A stretch of 64,000 bases of DNA from Cupriavidus gilardii (GTDB lineage: Bacteria > Pseudomonadota > Gammaproteobacteria > Burkholderiales > Burkholderiaceae): positions 1-64,000 of the forward strand of contig NZ_VZOV01000024.1 in assembly GCF_008801915.1 (NCBI RefSeq). Reading direction: 5' to 3'. Of this stretch, positions 29,420 through 38,160 are shown piece after piece. The stretch's first letter is position 1; every line of letters begins with the position of its first letter. The notes below the pieces were generated by a model that was given only the letters and a program-made list of their open reading frames with translations, was not told the origin of the DNA and ran no database searches. The position numbers were made by a program, and so were the translations under genes.

Positions 29420-30600
29420 GGCTGCGCGATGCGCTGCCGCGCCCTCTCCTCCCATCCCGGCGGTACCACGAAGCCGCGCGAACGCTCGCGCCACCAGCCC
29501 GGCGCCAACGCGCCGGCCGGTTCCATCTCGCAGATCATCACCGGCGACTCGCGCCGCCAGGCCAGGTCGCGATGCGGCTCGGCGAAGCGCGCGGCCAACG
29601 CGTCGTGCAGCGTCTCGAACGGTTCGGTGTCGTGCTCGGGCACCAGCGCCGGCGACAGCCAGCGGGCGCGCGGCAGCCGATGCCAGCGTACCGGCGCTGC
29701 CGAGGCGGACGAAGCCGAGGCGGACGAAGCCGACCCGCCGACCCGCTGAGCCCATTGCTCCAGCGTCGACCACCAGCCGCGCAGATGGGCCGGATTGAGC
29801 CCGAGCGCGTCGAGGCCGGCCGGCATCCGCCCATCGCGATAGAACAGCCAGCCGAGCAGATAGATTTCGCTGCGATCGACGCGGCCGCCCAGCAGCGCCT
29901 CGGCCTCCGGCGTGCGCGACAGCGGCAGCTGGCGGCGGACGATATGCGACAGCTTGTCGCCGAGGCGGTCGACCAGGTTCGGGCCGACGAAGGCCTGCAG
30001 CCAGGCAGTGCGCTCGGCGGGCGCCGCCGCGTCTGGCGCATCCCCGCCGGGCTCCACCAGCAGATAGAACTTGGCCGCCATCTCCCAGTGCACCAGCTGG
30101 CCGGCACCGCCTGCGCCAGCCGTACTCTGCCGCCAGACGAAGTCCAGCTCGCCCAGCGTCTGCACGCCGTGCGCGCCATGCCGGCGCACCGGCAGATTGG
30201 ACGCGACCAGCTCGATACCGTCGCCGTGCTCCAGCGCGAAATGCAGCAGCCGTTCGGCATGCCGGCCCAGCCGCAGGCTGCGCGCGGCCGGAGCCAGCGC
30301 CTGGACGGCGCCGGGCAAGGCGGACAGTTCCTCGATCGTGGGCGGCAGCTGCCGGGGATCGGCGGCGGCCAGCCAGCGCTGCCAGGCCGCGAGGGCGGCG
30401 GGCGGCCAGCTCGCCAGCGCCGCGCCGCCCCCTTCGGCGAGCGCGGCCAGCGCGGCGACATCGCGCGGCAAGCCGCTCAGCAGCGGCGGCGCCAGCGTGC
30501 ACCAGGCCAGATCGCGCACGCGCGCCGACGTGGCGGCGCGCCACAGCGGCTCGGCCGTGGTCGCGCCGGCGCCGGCCAGTTCAGTGACCGGCTCCCGCAT
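29410..30600 (-). CDS. DUF1853 family protein
   Basis: Protein of unknown function, 396 residues, cytoplasmic. The family core is visible: LGELDFVWRQ, HWEMAAKFYLLVEP, FVGPNLVDRLGDKLSHIVRRQL and SEIYLLGWLFYRDG. A Ser/Ala-rich low-complexity insert (GGSASSASASSASAAP) lies near residue 290. The ATG at 30600 overlaps the 3' end of the udg gene by 20 bases, so it is the last gene of the tsaB-rimI-udg operon and translationally linked to it. DUF1853 genes are often found with nuclease or repair genes, but no activity can be read here. Confidence 0.85.
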   Translation of the reverse strand: MREPVTELAGAGATTAEPLWRAATSARVRDLAWCTLAPPLLSGLPRDVAALAALAEGGGAALASWPPAALAAWQRWLAAADPRQLPPTIEELSALPGAVQALAPAARSLRLGRHAERLLHFALEHGDGIELVASNLPVRRHGAHGVQTLGELDFVWRQSTAGAGGAGQLVHWEMAAKFYLLVEPGGDAPDAAAPAERTAWLQAFVGPNLVDRLGDKLSHIVRRQLPLSRTPEAEALLGGRVDRSEIYLLGWLFYRDGRMPAGLDALGLNPAHLRGWWSTLEQWAQRVGGSASSASASSASAAPVRWHRLPRARWLSPALVPEHDTEPFETLHDALAARFAEPHRDLAWRRESPVMICEMEPAGALAPGWWRERSRGFVVPPGWEERARQRIAQPPR

Positions 30601-31585
30601 CGCCGCCGCCGGCAACGCCGGCCCGTGATAGGTCGCGCAACGGGGAATCGTGCTGCCCGGAATCCAGCAGATCGGCCGGCGCGGCCGGATCGCTCTGCCG
30701 ATAGACATCGCGCGCCAGGCACAGGTCTTCCCAGGCACGCGCCTTGTCGGAGAGCGTGCGCAGCAGGTAGGCCGGGTGGTAGGTCACCACCACCGGGATG
30801 CCCTCGTAGCGATGCACCGTGCCGCGCAGCTTGCTGATCGGCGTGGTGGTGCGCAGCAGCGTCTGCGCGGCGAAACGGCCCAGCACGACGATCAGGCGCG
30901 GACGCACCAGGGCGATCTGCCGGCGCAGGAAGGGCTCGCACTGCTCGACCTCGGCCGGCTCGGGATTGCGGTTGCCCGGCGGCCGGCACTTCAGCACGTT
31001 GGCGATGAACACGTTGCGCCCGCGCGCCAGCTGCAGCGACGCCAGCATGTTGTCGAGCAGCTTGCCGGCCTGGCCGACGAAGGGCTCGCCCTGACGGTCC
31101 TCGTTCTCGCCCGGGGCCTCGCCGACCAGCATCCAGTCGGCCTCGCGATCGCCGACGCCGAACACCGTGCGGGTCCGCGTGCCGCACAGCTGGCAGGCGG
31201 TGCAGCCGGCCACGCGCGCTTCCAGCGCCTGCCAGTCGAGCGTGGCAAGGTCGTCCGCGGGCTGCGCGACCGACTCGCCGAGCGGCAGCCGCAAGCCGTC
31301 GTCGGCAACGATCGGAATGACCGGCTGGCGTGGCGTCGGCGCGGGGGCGGGGGCGGTCGTCGCGCGGGCAGCGTCGAGGCGCGGCGCCTGATGGTCCGGC
31401 GCTGGATGGTCCGGCGCTGGATGGCTCGGCGCTGGATGGCTCGGTCCTTCGAAGCCTGTCGCTTGCCGCTCCGGCAGCCCCGTTGCCGCCGCGGCCTCGG
31501 GCTCCGCCTGAACCGCCGCGGCATGCCGCGGCACCCATTCGGTGCCGATGCCGAGCGCCTCCAGAAACAACGCGCGCCGGTTCAT
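30581..31585 (-). CDS. Family 4-type uracil-DNA glycosylase with Fe-S cluster
   Basis: Excises uracil from DNA. It has 334 residues. The C-terminal two thirds form the glycosylase: Fe-S ligands in CTACQLC and later VLKCRPPGNRNP and EQCEPFL, the active-site motif LVGEAPGENEDRQGEPFVG, and the late motif VVTYHPAYLL. The N-terminal third (about 1-110) is a low-complexity Ala/Pro/His linker with a repeated HPAPD unit. The ATG overlaps the rimI stop as ATGA. A catalytic domain attached to a long linker is common in the bacterial DNA-polymerase-related UDGs of proteobacteria. Confidence 0.9.
   Translation of the reverse strand: MNRRALFLEALGIGTEWVPRHAAAVQAEPEAAAATGLPERQATGFEGPSHPAPSHPAPDHPAPDHQAPRLDAARATTAPAPAPTPRQPVIPIVADDGLRLPLGESVAQPADDLATLDWQALEARVAGCTACQLCGTRTRTVFGVGDREADWMLVGEAPGENEDRQGEPFVGQAGKLLDNMLASLQLARGRNVFIANVLKCRPPGNRNPEPAEVEQCEPFLRRQIALVRPRLIVVLGRFAAQTLLRTTTPISKLRGTVHRYEGIPVVVTYHPAYLLRTLSDKARAWEDLCLARDVYRQSDPAAPADLLDSGQHDSPLRDLSRAGVAGGGDAGAGH
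31391..31450. repeat. 15-bp in-frame tandem repeat in the udg linker
   Basis: Three full 15-bp units (ATGGTCCGGCGCTGG and two close variants) and a partial fourth encode HPAPS/HPAPD-type pentapeptides. The unit length keeps the frame, so copy number can change without disrupting the gene. Confidence 0.85.
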
Positions 31586-32163
31586 GCCGATGCCTCCCGC
31601 GGGCCGTCCTGCGTGCCGTCCTGTGCGCCGTCAAGGGCCGTGTCCCAGCGGCGCCGCAGCACCAGTGCGTCCTCGCGTCCGTCGGCGGCCGGGTAATAGC
31701 CCTTGCGCCGGCCGATCGTCTCGAAACCGGCGGCCTCGTACAGCGCCAGCGCGGCGGTATTCGACGGCCTGACTTCGAGCAGCACATTGGGCAGCCGATG
31801 CTGATGCGCGGTGGCCAGCGCCACCGCCAGCAGCAGCTTGCCGAGTCCCTGCCGATGGCGCGCCGGCTCGATCGTGATATTGAGCAGGTGCATCTCGTCG
31901 ACCACCGGCATCAGCACCGCGTAGCCGGCCAGCTGCCCGGCCGGGTCGCGCAGCGTCAGGCCGATATGGCCGGCCTTGACCGAGTTCTCGAAATTGCCGC
32001 GGGTCCAGGGGTGGGTATAGGCGCGCTGCTCGATGTCGACCACCGCGTCGAGGTCGCGCGCGGTCATCCGGGCCAGCGCCCAGCCGCTCGGCAACACCGG
32101 CATGGCCGGCACCGCGGGCCAGGGGACGGCGCGGGCACGGCTGTCGCCGAGCGCGGCGCTCAT
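31582..32163 (-). CDS. rimI: Ribosomal-protein-alanine acetyltransferase RimI
   Basis: GNAT N-acetyltransferase that acetylates the N-terminal alanine of ribosomal protein S18. Of 193 residues, about 30-175 form the GNAT fold. The acetyl-CoA site is RHRQGLGKLLL, with NVLLEVRPSNTAALALYEAAGF and RKGYYP as other RimI motifs. A Gln/Asp-rich C-terminal tail (DGAQDGTQDG) is extra. Both ends overlap neighbours as ATGA, with tsaB upstream and udg downstream. The tsaB-rimI pair is widespread. Confidence 0.93.
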   Translation of the reverse strand: MSAALGDSRARAVPWPAVPAMPVLPSGWALARMTARDLDAVVDIEQRAYTHPWTRGNFENSVKAGHIGLTLRDPAGQLAGYAVLMPVVDEMHLLNITIEPARHRQGLGKLLLAVALATAHQHRLPNVLLEVRPSNTAALALYEAAGFETIGRRKGYYPAADGREDALVLRRRWDTALDGAQDGTQDGPREASA

Positions 32164-32951
32164 TGCCGCTCTCCGGTCGCTGCCAGCGACGCGCGGCCGG
32201 CCGCCGCGGCCTGGCGCTCGGCGACGGTCTGCGCGACCTTGTCGCGCAGATACAGCGGCGCCGCATCGGCCGCCGCCACGGTTTCGCCGCGCGTCAGCGC
32301 ACGCTGCGCCAGCGCCACCACTGCGGCCGCGTGCGGCATCGCGTCGGGGATCGTGCGCGCGGCCTGCGCGGCGGCGTGCAATCGTTCGCCATGGACCGTG
32401 ACGCCGTTGCCGGCCAGCCAGAATGTCGCGGACGGCGCCTGCACCGCCTCGGGCGGGACCACGCCCATCGGACCGGCCTGGTGCCATTCGCCGCGGGCCG
32501 CGTCCCAGCCGAACAGCCCGGTGTAGACCTCGTCCATGCGCGCGTCCAGCGCGACCAGCACCGGCATGCCGGCGGGCAGCGGCTCGGCCGTGGCGTCGCC
32601 CTCCAGCGCGGCCCCGGGCACGCCGCGCACGCGCTCGGCGCAGGCCATCAGCGTATTGACGGGAACGACCGGCAGATCGGCGCCGAAGGCCAGACCCTGG
32701 GCGATGCCGCAGGCGGTGCGCAGGCCGGTGAACGAGCCCGGGCCCGCGCCGAAGGCGATCGCGGCACAATCGGCCAGCCGGATGCCGGCCTCGGCCAGCA
32801 GTTCGCCCGCGGCGGGCAGAACCCGGCCCGACGAGCGCGGACCGGTCTGTTCGTGGCGGGCCAGGCAGCGCAGGCCGCCGGCTGGCGAGGCGTGGCCGAG
32901 CGCGACCGAACACCACTCGGTGGAGGTTTCAACGGCAAGAATCCATGACAT
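32160..32951 (-). CDS. tsaB: tRNA threonylcarbamoyladenosine biosynthesis protein TsaB
   Basis: Non-catalytic partner of TsaD in t6A37 synthesis on tRNAs that read ANN codons. It has 263 residues. The ASKHA-type start ILAVETSTEWCSVALG and the motif IAFGAGPGSFTGLRTACG are characteristic. The metal-binding histidines of TsaD are absent, as expected. It is the first gene of the leftward operon tsaB-rimI-udg-DUF1853, all linked by short overlaps. Confidence 0.95.
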   Translation of the reverse strand: MSWILAVETSTEWCSVALGHASPAGGLRCLARHEQTGPRSSGRVLPAAGELLAEAGIRLADCAAIAFGAGPGSFTGLRTACGIAQGLAFGADLPVVPVNTLMACAERVRGVPGAALEGDATAEPLPAGMPVLVALDARMDEVYTGLFGWDAARGEWHQAGPMGVVPPEAVQAPSATFWLAGNGVTVHGERLHAAAQAARTIPDAMPHAAAVVALAQRALTRGETVAAADAAPLYLRDKVAQTVAERQAAAAGRASLAATGERQ

Positions 32952-32977
32952 GCCGCGATTGTATCCGCTGGCCGCCG

Positions 32978-33001
32978 AACCGAAGCCGTCCTCGGTTTTT
33001 T
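32978..33001 (+). other. Small hairpin with T run in the tsaB/ACBP gap
   Basis: AACCGA (32978-32983) pairs with TCGGTT (32992-32997), followed by T residues to 33001. It lies upstream of both divergent genes, so it may be a leader attenuator for the acyl-CoA-binding protein gene or a chance hairpin. Confidence 0.25.
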
Positions 33002-33069
33002 CCGGGCCGGATCGGCGGCACCCGCGGCTATCATCGCGGGTCGATCCCCCTCACCGTCCCGGAGTCCCC

Positions 33070-33339
33070 ATGAGCGACCTGCAGCAGCGCTTCGAGCAAG
33101 CGCAGAACGACGTCAAGCAACTGTCCGAACGCCCCAGCAACATGACGCTGCTGCGCCTGTACGCGCTGTACAAGCAAGGCAGCGAGGGTGACGCCCATGG
33201 CGACAAGCCCGGCATGACCGACTTCGTCGGCCGCTACAAGTTCGAGGCGTGGGAAACGCTGAAGGGCACCAGCCAGCAAGAGGCGATGCAGAAGTACATC
33301 GAGCTGGTCGAGGAGCTGAAGTCGGGCGCGGCGAGCTGA
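33070..33339 (+). CDS. Acyl-CoA-binding protein
   Basis: Small cytoplasmic carrier of long-chain acyl-CoA esters, 89 residues, forming a four-helix bundle. The family signature is clear: LLRLYALYKQGSEGDAHGDKPGM, then YKFEAWETLKGTSQQEAMQ and YIELVEEL at the end; the Tyr and Lys of LYALYKQ and the Lys/Trp of KFEAW are ligand contacts. ATG at 33070 is preceded by GGAG. ACBP is uncommon in bacteria but frequent in Burkholderiales. It is divergent from tsaB. Confidence 0.93.
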   Translation: MSDLQQRFEQAQNDVKQLSERPSNMTLLRLYALYKQGSEGDAHGDKPGMTDFVGRYKFEAWETLKGTSQQEAMQKYIELVEELKSGAAS

Positions 33340-33359
33340 CCCTTGGCGTACCGTCGTCC

Positions 33360-33428
33360 CCCCGCAGGCGGGGACCCGGCGGCTTCAACGCAAGACCGCC
33401 GGCACACGGAGCCCCGCCTGCGCGGGGC
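33360..33428. repeat. Cluster of three GC-rich hairpins between convergent genes
   Basis: CCCCGC/GCGGGG (33360-33373), CCGGCGG/CCGCCGG (33376-33402) and GCCCCGC/GCGGGGC (33411-33428) follow one another between the ACBP and efflux genes. The wording (cccgcaggcggggacccgg and gccccgcctgcgcgggg) resembles dispersed intergenic repeats of betaproteobacteria, and the block probably also terminates both genes. Confidence 0.5.
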
Positions 33429-33454
33429 GCCGCGATCGGTCACTCGACAAGGCG

Positions 33455-34948
33455 CTACTGCCCCACCCGCTCCGGCTGCCGCCGCGGCCGGATCCGCCAG
33501 GCCGCGAGGATCGCGGTCGCGATCACCAGCCCGACCGCCAGGAAGGTTTCGTCGAACGCGCGGATGCGGGCCGCGGCATCGGCGCCGGCCTGATTGCCGG
33601 CCAGCAGCGCGCCATGCGACTCGAGCCGCCATTGCAGGCCGACGCCGGCCAGACTGACGCCGATCGCACCGCCCAGCTGCCGCACGAAGTTGATCACGCT
33701 CGAGCCCTGCGCGATCAGCGAGAAATCGACGCCCCGCATCGCACCCAGCGACAGCGACGGCAGGATGCAGCCCAGGCCGATGCGGCCCAGCACCGCCAGC
33801 GCGATCAGCACCACGTAGGGCGTCGTCAGCGAGCCCAGCGCCATCAACAGGAACGACGCGGCCAGCAGCGCGAGGCCGGCCGACACCTGGATATGCGGCG
33901 GCACGCGGCTGGTCAGCCGTCCGGCCAGGGCGATGGTCACGGCCAGCGCAATGCCGGCCGGCAGCAGCACGAAGCCCGCCTGCGACGGCGAGTACTGCAG
34001 CGCCATCTGCATATAGACCGGCAGCAGATAGGTCGAACCGAACAGTCCGGCGCCATAGATGAAGGCGACCACCGCACCGGCCGAAAACTGCCGATAGCTG
34101 TACAACCGCATGTTCATCAGCGGGTCCGACGCGCGCAGCTGCCACAGCACGAACAGCACCAGCAGCAGCACGCCGAGCCCCGACAGCAGCATGCCGGTGG
34201 CCGTGTCCTCGCGCAGCTCGACCAGGCCGTTCAGCAGCATCACCGTGGCGACCCCGGCCAGCGCCAGCCCCTGCCAGTCGAGCGGCTTGCGCTCGCCCAT
34301 CATCGCCGAATCGATCGCCATGAAGCGGCGCGCCATCAGTCCGGCGACGATCGTCAGCGGCACCACCACGAAGAAGATCGAGCGCCAGCCGAACGATTCG
34401 ACCAGGAAGCCGCCCAGGCTCGGCCCCAGCGCCGGCGCCAGCACCACGCCGAAGCCGAACATGCCCATCGCCCGGCCCTGCTCGCGTTCCTCGAACACGC
34501 GCAGGATCAGGATATTGGGCAGCGGCTGCATGATGCCCGCGGCGATGCCTTCGGCCACGCGCATCGCGATCATCACGCCATAGCTGGGCGAGAAGCCGCC
34601 GACCAGCCCGCCGACGCCAAGCAGCACCGCCGCGCCGAGAAAGGTGCGGCGCAGGCCGTAGCGGTTCAGCAGCCATGGGGTCAGCAGCATCGCCAGCGTC
34701 ATCGCGATCATGAAGCTGGCCGCGACCCATTGCGCGCGCTCCTGCCCCAGCCCGAAATGCCGGCTCAGGTCCGGCACCGCGACGTTGACGATGGTCGACG
34801 ACACGATCGACGACATCGTGCCGATCATCAGCGTGACCAGCACCAGCCAGCGCAGCTTGTCGCCATAGCGCTCGCGCAGCTGGGCGCGCGTGGGGGCGCT
34901 GCGGGCGCGGCCGTCGCCGCCGCGCGGCGGCAAGGCGTCCTCGCTCAC
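33455..34948 (-). CDS. DHA2-family multidrug efflux MFS transporter
   Basis: Proton-driven inner-membrane exporter of 497 residues and about 14 membrane helices. The DHA2 (EmrB/QacA) hallmarks are SSTIVNVAVPDLSRHFGL in helix 1, QWVAASFMIAMTLAMLLTP in helix 2, and the motif C region LAPALGPSLGGFLVESFGWR. The start codon overlaps the end of the DUF1857 gene as ATGA. No EmrA-type adaptor is next to it, so it may work without a periplasmic partner. The substrate cannot be predicted. Confidence 0.9.
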   Translation of the reverse strand: MSEDALPPRGGDGRARSAPTRAQLRERYGDKLRWLVLVTLMIGTMSSIVSSTIVNVAVPDLSRHFGLGQERAQWVAASFMIAMTLAMLLTPWLLNRYGLRRTFLGAAVLLGVGGLVGGFSPSYGVMIAMRVAEGIAAGIMQPLPNILILRVFEEREQGRAMGMFGFGVVLAPALGPSLGGFLVESFGWRSIFFVVVPLTIVAGLMARRFMAIDSAMMGERKPLDWQGLALAGVATVMLLNGLVELREDTATGMLLSGLGVLLLVLFVLWQLRASDPLMNMRLYSYRQFSAGAVVAFIYGAGLFGSTYLLPVYMQMALQYSPSQAGFVLLPAGIALAVTIALAGRLTSRVPPHIQVSAGLALLAASFLLMALGSLTTPYVVLIALAVLGRIGLGCILPSLSLGAMRGVDFSLIAQGSSVINFVRQLGGAIGVSLAGVGLQWRLESHGALLAGNQAGADAAARIRAFDETFLAVGLVIATAILAAWRIRPRRQPERVGQ

Positions 34949-35415
34949 CCGAGCCTGCCGGTGCTGGCCAGTTCGCGGATCTTGCGGACCGTATCGAGAT
35001 CGGCCTCGTGATAGGCCGACTTGACGATCTCGGCGTAGCGGTCGTCGCCGCTGGCGTCGACGGCCGGCATCGTCGTCTCGTAGGTAAAGCGCAACAGCAA
35101 CGCGCCGGGGCCCGGCGTCTCGACCGTCATCGTCAGCGTGCCGCCGGCATGGTCGGCGGTGGCGGCGGTCTCGTAGCGGACCGAGCGGCGCGGTTCGAAC
35201 ACGACCCGGTCGCGAATCTGCGCGTTGCCGAAATGCAGCACGCGTTCGATCCAGTCGTCGCCGCGGCCCGTGATCTCGGCACGGTCCAGGCCCAGCACGA
35301 ACAGCTCCGGCGACTGGCCGCGCAGTACCAGCCCCTGCCAGACCTGGTCCGCCGTCAGCGGTTCCAGCGCCGGCATGTTGGGGTCATTGATCTCTACCAG
35401 ATGCTCGAAGCGCAA
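34945..35415 (-). CDS. DUF1857 / SRPBCC-fold protein
   Basis: Small protein of 156 residues with a helix-grip (START-like) fold of the DUF1857 family, also called AtaL-like. Visible parts are MRFEHLVEINDPNMPALEPL, QVWQGLVLRGQSPELF and the C-terminal helix YAEIVKSAYHEADLDTVRKIREL. Such proteins bind hydrophobic small molecules. The last bases overlap the efflux transporter start, so the two are translationally coupled; a role in recognising the transporter's substrate is possible but only inferred. Confidence 0.8.
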   Translation of the reverse strand: MRFEHLVEINDPNMPALEPLTADQVWQGLVLRGQSPELFVLGLDRAEITGRGDDWIERVLHFGNAQIRDRVVFEPRRSVRYETAATADHAGGTLTMTVETPGPGALLLRFTYETTMPAVDASGDDRYAEIVKSAYHEADLDTVRKIRELASTGRLG

Positions 35416-35480
35416 CTTGATTCTCCCTCTTGCTCAAGCCGCCATTATGAGGGCCTCGCGCCGCAGCCGCATTCCGCAAA

Positions 35481-35505
35481 GCAAAAAGCCCGCGGATGCG
35501 GGCTT
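35481..35505 (-). terminator. Rho-independent terminator of aceB
   Basis: On the minus strand an 8-bp stem AAGCCCGC / GCGGGCTT with a 4-nt loop is followed by TTTTTGC. It lies 63 bp after the aceB stop. Confidence 0.8.
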
Positions 35506-35534
35506 GTCCAAGGTGTGCGATCCACCAGTGATCC

Positions 35535-35560
35535 GCCCTCTCCCGCAAGCGGGAGAGGGC
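35535..35560. repeat. Dispersed palindrome copy (GCCCTCTCCCGC/GCGGGAGAGGGC)
   Basis: Perfect 12-bp arms separated by AA. One of five palindromic copies in this window; this one lies between aceB and its terminator. Confidence 0.85.
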
Positions 35561-35567
35561 AACGCCA

Positions 35568-37154
35568 TCAGATCTCCTCGTACAGCGGCAGCGTCAGGAA
35601 TTCGGCGAACGATTCCGACGTCGACATCTGTTCGAAGATCTCGGCGGCGCGGTCGTAGGTCTTCGTGTCGCCACCGACCACTTCCTTGACCTTGGCCAGT
35701 TCTTCCGGAATCAGCGCGCGCACCATCTCGGCGGTCACCTTGCGGCCGTCCTCCAGCACGCCCTTCGGCGAGCGGATCCACTGCCAGACCTGCGAACGCG
35801 AGATCTCGGCGGTGGCGGCGTCTTCCATCAGGTTGTGGATCGGCACGCAGCCGTTGCCGGCCAGCCAGGCGCCCAGGTAATGGATGCCCACATTGATGTT
35901 CATGCGCAGGCCGCCTTCGGTGATCGGCGTCTCCGGCTGGAAGTTCAGCAGGTCGGCGCCGCTGACGTTGACATCCGGGCGCTGCTTGTCGAACTGGTTC
36001 GGCTTGTCGCCCAGCACCGCGACGAATTCCTTCATCGCCGGCTCGACCAGGCCCGGGTGAGCCACCCAGCCGCCGTCATAGCCGTCGGTCGCATCGCGGC
36101 GCTTGTCGCCGATGATGCCCTGCATCGCGATCTCGTTCTTCTCCGGATCGTTCTTGATCGGGATCAGCGCGCTCATGCCGCCGATCGCGGGCGCGCCGCG
36201 CTTGTGGCAGGTCTTGAGCAGCAGCAGCGCGTAGGCGCGCATGAACGGCGCGGTCATCGTGACCTTGGCGCGGTCGGCCAGGCAGAAGTTCTTGTCGGTC
36301 TTGAACTTCTTGATGCACGAGAAGATGTAGTCCCAGCGGCCGGCGTTCAGGCCCGCGCTGTGCTCGCGCAGCTCGTACAGGATCTCTTCCATCTCGAAGG
36401 CGGCCAGGATCGTCTCGATCAGCACGGTCGCCTTGATGGTGCCCTGCGGCAGGCCGATCTCGTTCTGCGCCATCACGAAGATGTCGTTCCACAGGCGCGC
36501 TTCCAGATGGCTTTCCATCTTCGGCAGATAGAAGAACGGACCGGCGCCGCGCGCGATCTGCTCCTTGGCGTTATGGAACAGGAACAGCGCGAAGTCCCAG
36601 ATGCCGCCCGACACGCGCTGGCCGTCGATGGTCACGTGCTTCTCGTCCAGATGCCAGCCGCGCGGACGCACCTGCAGCGTGGCGATCTTGTCGTTCAGCT
36701 TGTAGACCTTGCCCTTGGCCTCGAGCGTCAGCGTGCGGCGCACGGCGGCCTTCAGGTTGACCTGGCCCTGCAGCTGGTTGTGCCAGTTCGGCGTGTTCGA
36801 ATCCTCGAAGTCGGTCATGTAGCTGTCCGCGCCCGAGTTGAACGCGTTGATGACCATCTTGGCTTCGACCGGGCCGGTGATTTCGACGCGGCGGCATTCG
36901 AGCGCCTTCGGGATCGGCGCGATCTTCCAGTCGCCTTCGCGGATCGACCTGGTCTCCGGCAGGAAGTCGGGGCGCTCGCCCGCGTCCAGGCGCTTGGCGC
37001 GTTCGACGCGCGCGGCCAGCAGCTGCTGGCGGCGCGGCTCGAAGGCACGGTGCAGCTTGTCCACCAGGGCCAGCGCTTCCGGCGTGAGGATATCTTCGTA
37101 GGCCGGCAGGATTTCGCCGGTAATCTTCATGCCCGCAGGCAACGTGATGGCCAT
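35568..37154 (-). CDS. aceB: Malate synthase A
   Basis: Condenses glyoxylate with acetyl-CoA to malate in the glyoxylate shunt. It has 528 residues, the usual length for the A isoform, and a TIM-barrel core. Motifs are DFEDSNTPNWHNQL (metal-site Asp/Glu region), RPRGWHLDEKHV, GPFFYLPKMESHLEARLWND and the late catalytic region LGAWLAGNGCVPIHNLMEDAATAE read in parts. ATG at 37154 is preceded by AGGAGA. The HAD gene ends 46 bp upstream in the same direction; aceA lies 2.7 kb away. Confidence 0.96.
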   Translation of the reverse strand: MAITLPAGMKITGEILPAYEDILTPEALALVDKLHRAFEPRRQQLLAARVERAKRLDAGERPDFLPETRSIREGDWKIAPIPKALECRRVEITGPVEAKMVINAFNSGADSYMTDFEDSNTPNWHNQLQGQVNLKAAVRRTLTLEAKGKVYKLNDKIATLQVRPRGWHLDEKHVTIDGQRVSGGIWDFALFLFHNAKEQIARGAGPFFYLPKMESHLEARLWNDIFVMAQNEIGLPQGTIKATVLIETILAAFEMEEILYELREHSAGLNAGRWDYIFSCIKKFKTDKNFCLADRAKVTMTAPFMRAYALLLLKTCHKRGAPAIGGMSALIPIKNDPEKNEIAMQGIIGDKRRDATDGYDGGWVAHPGLVEPAMKEFVAVLGDKPNQFDKQRPDVNVSGADLLNFQPETPITEGGLRMNINVGIHYLGAWLAGNGCVPIHNLMEDAATAEISRSQVWQWIRSPKGVLEDGRKVTAEMVRALIPEELAKVKEVVGGDTKTYDRAAEIFEQMSTSESFAEFLTLPLYEEI

Positions 37155-37200
37155 CAATGTTCTCCTGTGATCGATGGGGGTTGTGCCATGCCTGCCCTCT

Positions 37201-37911
37201 TCATCCATGCGCGACGGCGATGCCGCGTGCGCGCACGAAATCGAGCAGGTCGTTCATGTCGTGCCCGGTCCCGCTCGGCTCGGCGTCGAGCCGCTCCGCC
37301 GGGTGGCCGGCACGATTGATCCAGAACGTGGTGTAGCCGAACCAGGTCGCGCCGCACGCGTCCCAGCCGTTGGACGAGACAAACAGCATCTCGTGCGCCG
37401 GCACGCCGAAGGCCGCGGGACCGAGCGCATAGGCGGCCGGCGCGGTCTTGTACTGGCGCACCGCGTCGACCGACAGCACATGGTCGAACAGGCCCTGCAT
37501 GCCGGCGCTCTTGACCGAGATGTCCAGCATCTCCGGATTGCCGTTGGACAGGATGCCCAGCGGCAGGCCGGCCGCGCGCAGGCGGCGCAGCGCGCCCAGG
37601 TTTTCCGGAAAGGCCGACAGGCACGCGTATTCCTTCAGCAGCTGCCCCTCGGCGGCGGCATCGAGCCGCAGATCCAGCCGCTGCGCCGCATAGCGCAGCG
37701 CGTCGACGGTGATCGCCCAGAACGGCTTGTACCAGGCCCCGTCGGGCGCCGCCATCGTGCGGATCCGCGTGTAGTCGATCTGGCGGTCGCGCCACAGCAG
37801 CGCCAGCGCCTCGCCCTTGCCGGGAAACAGCTGCTCCGCGCGCGCCGTGACGGAATACACGTCGAACAGCGTGCCATAGGCATCGAAGACGACGGCGCGG
37901 ATCGGGTTCAT
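37201..37911 (-). CDS. Haloacid dehalogenase type II (HAD superfamily)
   Basis: L-2-haloacid dehalogenase-type hydrolase of 236 residues. The nucleophile Asp10 is in VVFDAYGTLFDV, the conserved Ser/Asn in LGILSNGNPEML, the Lys in RQYKTAPAAYALG, and the late motif in LFVSSNGWDACGATWFG. The type II pattern fits dehalogenation of short 2-haloacids, but these enzymes are often annotated next to aceB without a proven substrate. It is divergent from the LysR gene and probably co-transcribed with aceB. Confidence 0.88.
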   Translation of the reverse strand: MNPIRAVVFDAYGTLFDVYSVTARAEQLFPGKGEALALLWRDRQIDYTRIRTMAAPDGAWYKPFWAITVDALRYAAQRLDLRLDAAAEGQLLKEYACLSAFPENLGALRRLRAAGLPLGILSNGNPEMLDISVKSAGMQGLFDHVLSVDAVRQYKTAPAAYALGPAAFGVPAHEMLFVSSNGWDACGATWFGYTTFWINRAGHPAERLDAEPSGTGHDMNDLLDFVRARGIAVAHG

Positions 37912-38016
37912 AGCAGCAAGGACCAGGGGTTGGCGGCCGCGGCACAGGGCCGGCGTACCACGAATTCCGAGCATTGTAGGCAGGCGCTGCAGCGCGGCAT
38001 AGCCGACCCGGGTCAC

Positions 38017-38045
38017 TTGATCTTTTACTTTTGCGCTACTAATCT
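38017..38045 (+). promoter_or_regulatory. Candidate promoter for the LysR gene
   Basis: TTGATC (38017-38022) and TAATCT (38040-38045) are 17 bp apart in the AT-richest part of the HAD/LysR divergent gap, about 115 bp before the LysR start. Confidence 0.35.
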
Positions 38046-38160
38046 TGGCGAACCGCCGGAAGATCCGAAACCAATATCGGCTCCGGCCCGCCCATCCGCC
38101 GGCGCGCACGTACCGCCAAGATCGCTTTTTGTCGCGCCGGCCGCAAAACATCGGGGACAC

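Noticed and set aside
35481..35505. aceB terminator as a rightward terminator of another gene
   Set aside because: The T run is only on the minus strand and no rightward gene ends nearby.
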